From assembly GCF_028617075.1 (NCBI RefSeq), contig NZ_JAQKGV010000015.1:31382-95381 (forward strand): a stretch of 64,000 bases of DNA. Reading direction: 5' to 3'. This document shows, in pieces, positions 60,344 through 64,000 of this stretch. The DNA is from Rubrobacter calidifluminis. GTDB taxonomy: Bacteria > Actinomycetota > Rubrobacteria > Rubrobacterales > Rubrobacteraceae. Position numbers and translations under genes: made by a program. The notes beneath the pieces are model-generated. The model ran no database searches and had not been told where the DNA came from. It saw only the letters and a program-made list of their open reading frames with translations. Within the stretch, counting starts at the first letter, position 1. The number at the start of each line of letters is the position of its first letter.

Positions 60344-61873
60344 GTGAGGTCTCTGGGCCGGGTTGGAAAGTTGGATCGCCGGGGGTTCCTGAAGCTCGGG
60401 GTGACCGGAGCCGCCGCGGCGGCCATCGCCGCGGGCGGCAGGAAGCCCTGGTTCCTATCGGCAGAACGTTCCTCTGCGGCCTCCGTCAGGAAGGAGCCTT
60501 CCCAGACCATGCAGGGCTTCGGGGCGTCGGGGGCCTGGTGGCCCAACGACCTCGTCCACTTCGACCCCGGGGTGCGGAGGAGGGTGGGCGAGCTCCTCTT
60601 CGACCGGGATAAGGGGATAGGGCTCAGCGTCTACCGCTACAACATCGGCGGGGGAGGGGTGGGGGTGAGGATCCCCGATCACGCACCCCAGACCTTCCTG
60701 GTGCGTCCCGGCGTCTACGACTGGAGCCGCGACCCGGGCGGAAGGCTCTTCCTGGAGCTTGCCGCCGGGCATGGGGTCCCGATCATCGTCGGTTTCGCGA
60801 ACAGCGCCCCGGCTCTCTGGACCACCAACCACCTGAACACGGGTGGGTACCTGATCCGCGGCGCCGAACCGCACTACGCCCGATACCTGGCGGACGTGGC
60901 GGAGCATTTCCGGAGCGAGGGTATAACCCTCTCGTACATAAGCCCGATGAACGAGCCGGACTACGTCTGGGGCGGGGGGGTGCAGGAGGGGATGGCCGTC
61001 CCGATCATCCAGCGGGCGATACTGGTCGAGCACCTGGGGCGGGAGCTCGCCCGCCGCGCCCCGCACTCGCGCGTCGTCGCCGACGAGTCGAGCCAGGTGG
61101 GCAGCCAGTTCATCCCCGAGGTCCCGGCCTGGATGAACGTCCCGGCAGCGGCCGAGCAGGTCGCAGCCCTCGCCCACCACACGTACGACTACCCGGACGA
61201 CGCGACGCTTCGGCGGGCCCGGCGGCTCGTCGGGGAGTTCTTCGACCGCCCGCTGTGGATGACCGAGATCAGCTGCTGGGACAGCCGGACGAAGACCTAC
61301 GGCCGGCAGTACGACCCGACGATGACGAGCGCGCTGTGGATGGCCGGCGCGATCCATCAGGACCTCACCCAGGCGAACGACGCGGCCTGGCACTGGTGGG
61401 TGGCGCTCTCCTCGGCCCTCGGCTGCGACCCGATGAAAGACCCCTCCTGTCCCTACCGTATGAACTCCCTCGGCTACGACAAGGGCCTCATCTACTACGA
61501 CCCGGACTACCGGGAGAACGGCAACCAGCAGCTCTACCTGACCAAGCGCTACTGGGTCATGGGTAACTTCAGCCGCTTCGTCCGCCCCGGATACCTGTGC
61601 CACGACGTGCTCGGCGCTCCCGCGGGCCTCAAGGTGCTGGCTTTCTCGGGCGGTGGCGGGTGGCAGATCGTCGCCACGAACGACTCCCGCTCACCTCGCA
61701 CCCTGCGCCTGCGCCTCCCCGAGCCGCACCTTCATCCTACCGCCGCCTACGAGACGAGCGAGAGCCGCAACCTCGAGCCGGTGGCCCCGCCGTCGGTGCG
61801 CCGCGACCTGCTCGTCGCCGCCCTCTCCCCCCGCAGCGTCACCACCCTGCTCCTCCAGAGCCGCCGGGCGTGA
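60344..61873 (+). CDS. Tat-exported GH30-family glycosidase
   Basis: Secreted glycoside hydrolase of 509 residues. A Tat signal (LDRRGFLKLGVTGAAAAAIA) spans residues 10-30. The barrel opens with QTMQGFGASGAWWPNDLV, a pattern of GH30 endo-beta-1,6-galactanase-like enzymes; LSVYRYNIGGGGVGV follows. The catalytic acid is Glu204 in SPMNEPDYVW and the nucleophile Glu308 in WMTEISCWD. The C-terminus (LKVLAFSGGGGWQIVATNDS onward) is the flanking beta domain. GTG 60344 has CGGAGGTTGAG. It overlaps the GH2 gene by 4 nt, suggesting that exported and internal glycosidases act in sequence on one glycan, perhaps a plant galactan. Confidence 0.87.
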   Translation: MRSLGRVGKLDRRGFLKLGVTGAAAAAIAAGGRKPWFLSAERSSAASVRKEPSQTMQGFGASGAWWPNDLVHFDPGVRRRVGELLFDRDKGIGLSVYRYNIGGGGVGVRIPDHAPQTFLVRPGVYDWSRDPGGRLFLELAAGHGVPIIVGFANSAPALWTTNHLNTGGYLIRGAEPHYARYLADVAEHFRSEGITLSYISPMNEPDYVWGGGVQEGMAVPIIQRAILVEHLGRELARRAPHSRVVADESSQVGSQFIPEVPAWMNVPAAAEQVAALAHHTYDYPDDATLRRARRLVGEFFDRPLWMTEISCWDSRTKTYGRQYDPTMTSALWMAGAIHQDLTQANDAAWHWWVALSSALGCDPMKDPSCPYRMNSLGYDKGLIYYDPDYRENGNQQLYLTKRYWVMGNFSRFVRPGYLCHDVLGAPAGLKVLAFSGGGGWQIVATNDSRSPRTLRLRLPEPHLHPTAAYETSESRNLEPVAPPSVRRDLLVAALSPRSVTTLLLQSRRA

Positions 61874-63990
61874 TACCGCTCGACGGCGGCTGGCTCTTCG
61901 GCGGGCGGATGAGAGAGGGGGCCCACCTGCCCGGCTTCGACGATTCCGGCTTCGAGCCCGTCACGCTCCCCCACTCCGTCGCCCGCCTCCCCTGGCACGA
62001 CGTGGACCGCTCCCGCTACGAGGGGGTCTGGATCTACCGCCGGCACTTGACCCCACCGGCAGTCTGGACCGGGAAGCGCGCCTTCGTCCGCTTCGAGGGG
62101 GCGATGTGTGTATCGAAGGTTTATATCAACGGTACGCTGCTCGGCGAGAACAGGGGCGGCTACACCCCGTTCTGCTTCGAGCTCACCGGGCACCTCGTTC
62201 CGGAGGAGGACAACCTGCTCTCGGTCGTGCTCGACACCCGGCGGAGCCTGCGGGACGTCCCTCCCTTCGGCGGGAGGGCTCTCGATTTCGACACCTTCGG
62301 CGGGATACACCGGGGCGTCTCGCTCGAGGTGGTGCCCGATACGTTCGTCTCAGACGTGTTCGTACGGGTGGGGCAGAGGGGGGTGGTGGAGGCGCTGCTC
62401 TCGCTCGACGGGCCACCGGAGGAAGGCCTCTCGGTCCGTGTCCTCCTGCTCGACGGCGGGCGCGTCGTTGCCGAGGGTCGCGGGGGCGTCGCCCGCGGGA
62501 CCGTACGCATCCCGCTCTGCGGGGTCGGGGAGGTGGAGCGGTGGGACGTCGAGCATCCGAGGCTCTACGAGGTCGAGGCGCGTCTCATGCGTGGGAGGCT
62601 CGAGGTCCATCGCAGGAGGTTGCGCACGGGCTTCAGGGAGGCGCGTTTCACGCCGGAGGGCTTCTTCCTCAACGGCCGGCGGCTTCAGATAAGGGGTCTC
62701 AACCGGCACGAGCTCTTCCCCCACGTCGGCGGGGCGATGCCCGCGCGAATCCAGCGCAGAGACGCCGAGATCCTCAAAAGAGAGCTTGGCTGCAACATGG
62801 TCCGCTGCTCGCACTACCCGCAGTCGGAGGCCTTCCTCGACGCCTGCGACGAGCTCGGGCTGCTGGTCTGGGAGGAGATGCCCGGCTGGCACCACGTCGG
62901 CGGAAGGAGGTGGCGGGAGGCGGCAGCGGAGGGCGTGCGGCGTATGATCCTGCGCGACCGCAACCGCCCTTCGGTCGTCGTGTGGGGCGTGAGGGTGAAC
63001 GAATCCGACCGCGACCACCCCGGCTTCTTCGCCTCGCTCAACCGCCTCGCCCACGGTCTCGACGGCACCCGCCAGACCGCCGGCGCGTACCACAGGAGAA
63101 GCCATCCCCTGCGTCAAGACGTCTTCGGACACAACGACTACAGCTTCCCGCCGGGACCGCCCCACAGACCGCTCTACCTCGTCTCCGAGGCCGTGGGGCA
63201 GAAGGCGCCCGGGAGGCTGCGGGGGTTCCGCCGCCACTACCGGCGCACCGACCCACCCCGGGTGCAGGCCCTGCAGGCGATGCGCCACGCGCGGGCCCAC
63301 GAGGCGGTCGCGGGCGACCGGCGCATCGCCGGGGTGCTCGGCTGGTGCGCCTTCGACTACAACTCCCCGGTCGACTCCTCCCGGGACGTCAAGAGCCCCG
63401 GGGTCTGCGACGTCTTCCGGATCCCCAAACCGGGCGCCGCCTTCTACCGCGCGCAGAGGGACATCGCCGAAGGGCCGGTCATAGAGCCCGCCTTCTACTG
63501 GTACTTCGGGCCGGAGACGCCGGACGGGCCGGGCGGGGAGGCCCCGATCTTCTCGAACTGCGAGCGCCTCGAGGTCTATATGGACGGGGAGCACCATTCC
63601 ACCCTGCTCCCCGACCGCAGCCGCTACGGCAACCTTCCCCACCCGCCCTTCTTCGCCGACCTCAGGGTCGGACGGGGGAGCAGGCCTGAGCTCGAGATAG
63701 ACGGCTACGTGGGGGCGAGGAAGGTCGCCTCCAGGGTGTTCTCGGCGGACGAGGAGCAGGACCGGCTCACCGTCTCTTCCGATGACGCTGGGATATCCGG
63801 CGACGGCTCGGACGCAACAAGGGTCGTCTTCTGCATCACCGACCGCTACGGGAACGCGCGTCCCCGCGCCGCGGGAGAGGTCGTGTTGGATCTGGAGGGA
63901 CCCGGTGAGATCATAGGTGAGAACCCCTTCGACCTCGGAGAGGCGGGCGGGACCGGCGCGGTCTGGGTGCGGGGACGCGCGTTCCCGTAG
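61870..63990 (+). CDS. GH2-family glycosidase
   Basis: Beta-glycosidase (galactosidase, glucuronidase or mannosidase type) of 706 residues, probably cytoplasmic as no signal is seen. The N-terminal jelly-roll has WIYRRHLTPPAVW, FEGAMCVSKVYINGTLLGENRGGYTPF and the barrel begins LQIRGLNRHELFPHVGG, MVRCSHYPQSEAFLDACDELGLLVWEEM. (Keys: GLNRHELFP, NMVRCSHYP.) The acid/base is Glu378 in WGVRVNESD and the nucleophile candidate Glu440 in YLVSEAVGQ. A C-terminal beta domain ends near the stop at 63990. GTG 61870 overlaps the GH30 stop (GTGA); the longer frame upstream is a shadow. No gene is visible in the last 10 bases. Confidence 0.88.
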   Translation: MIPLDGGWLFGGRMREGAHLPGFDDSGFEPVTLPHSVARLPWHDVDRSRYEGVWIYRRHLTPPAVWTGKRAFVRFEGAMCVSKVYINGTLLGENRGGYTPFCFELTGHLVPEEDNLLSVVLDTRRSLRDVPPFGGRALDFDTFGGIHRGVSLEVVPDTFVSDVFVRVGQRGVVEALLSLDGPPEEGLSVRVLLLDGGRVVAEGRGGVARGTVRIPLCGVGEVERWDVEHPRLYEVEARLMRGRLEVHRRRLRTGFREARFTPEGFFLNGRRLQIRGLNRHELFPHVGGAMPARIQRRDAEILKRELGCNMVRCSHYPQSEAFLDACDELGLLVWEEMPGWHHVGGRRWREAAAEGVRRMILRDRNRPSVVVWGVRVNESDRDHPGFFASLNRLAHGLDGTRQTAGAYHRRSHPLRQDVFGHNDYSFPPGPPHRPLYLVSEAVGQKAPGRLRGFRRHYRRTDPPRVQALQAMRHARAHEAVAGDRRIAGVLGWCAFDYNSPVDSSRDVKSPGVCDVFRIPKPGAAFYRAQRDIAEGPVIEPAFYWYFGPETPDGPGGEAPIFSNCERLEVYMDGEHHSTLLPDRSRYGNLPHPPFFADLRVGRGSRPELEIDGYVGARKVASRVFSADEEQDRLTVSSDDAGISGDGSDATRVVFCITDRYGNARPRAAGEVVLDLEGPGEIIGENPFDLGEAGGTGAVWVRGRAFP

Positions 63991-64000
63991 CGGTCGGTGA

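Overview
The window is GC-rich bacterial DNA with dense gene packing, frequent GTG and TTG starts, 1-8 nt start/stop overlaps and free use of ATA (Ile) and AGG (Arg) codons. Gene content includes ergothioneine synthesis, a class II photolyase, MsrB, many acyl-CoA enzymes and Tat-exported lipoproteins. This points to a deep-branching actinobacterium, most likely of the Rubrobacter type; that is an inference from style and content. No rRNA, tRNA, CRISPR array or insertion sequence was recognised.

Layout. 1-2.9 kb: the 3' part of an MFS transporter, nagA and a macro-domain protein, translationally coupled. 3.0-8.1 kb (minus strand): an acyl-CoA operon (MaoC hydratase, MmgE/PrpD, acyl-CoA dehydrogenase, CaiB-type CoA-transferase) followed upstream by its probable GntR/UTRA regulator. 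8.2-9.1 kb: nuclease lipoprotein. 9.3-18.8 kb: an MHS-type transporter plus SDR, an asparaginase, and a seven-gene operon (imidase/allantoinase-like deacetylase, small zinc-finger protein, CobW GTPase, M20 N-carbamoyl hydrolase, dihydropyrimidinase, N-carbamoylsarcosine-amidase-like hydrolase, msrB). A palindrome of the form TTGTACGTACAA sits inside good sigma-A-type promoters before the MaoC operon, the transporter and the asparaginase/deacetylase pair, so these loci look like one regulon.

19-31 kb: photolyase, small lipoproteins, a two-subunit class I fumarase divergent from pckA, a VOC protein, a heterodimeric ABC exporter, an EamA permease and an aldo/keto reductase. 31-39 kb: a LarA-domain protein, then a tightly overlapping cassette of a divergent EPSP-synthase homologue, an acyl-CoA ligase, an acyl-CoA dehydrogenase and a Y-x6-K enoyl reductase, with a 14-TM exporter behind it. 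This gene set matches the shikimate-to-cyclohexanecarboxyl-CoA cassette known from Streptomyces natural-product clusters. It is the most interesting system in the window.

39-48 kb: egtD-egtC-egtB behind a quinone reductase, a coiled-coil protein, a secreted NlpC/P60 hydrolase, a KstD-like flavoprotein, a DUF4032-type protein and a phosphoesterase. 48.4-50.7 kb is a decaying zone: an MFS remnant, a DUF1330 pseudogene with three in-frame TAG codons, and a nucleotidyltransferase lacking its N-terminus. 50.8-60.2 kb, visibly less GC-rich, holds a ROK regulator and a sugar operon (ABC transporter, two Gfo/Idh oxidoreductases, two TIM-barrel isomerase-like proteins). This composition resembles the levoglucosan lgd pathway. 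The window ends with a Tat-exported GH30 and an overlapping GH2 glycosidase.
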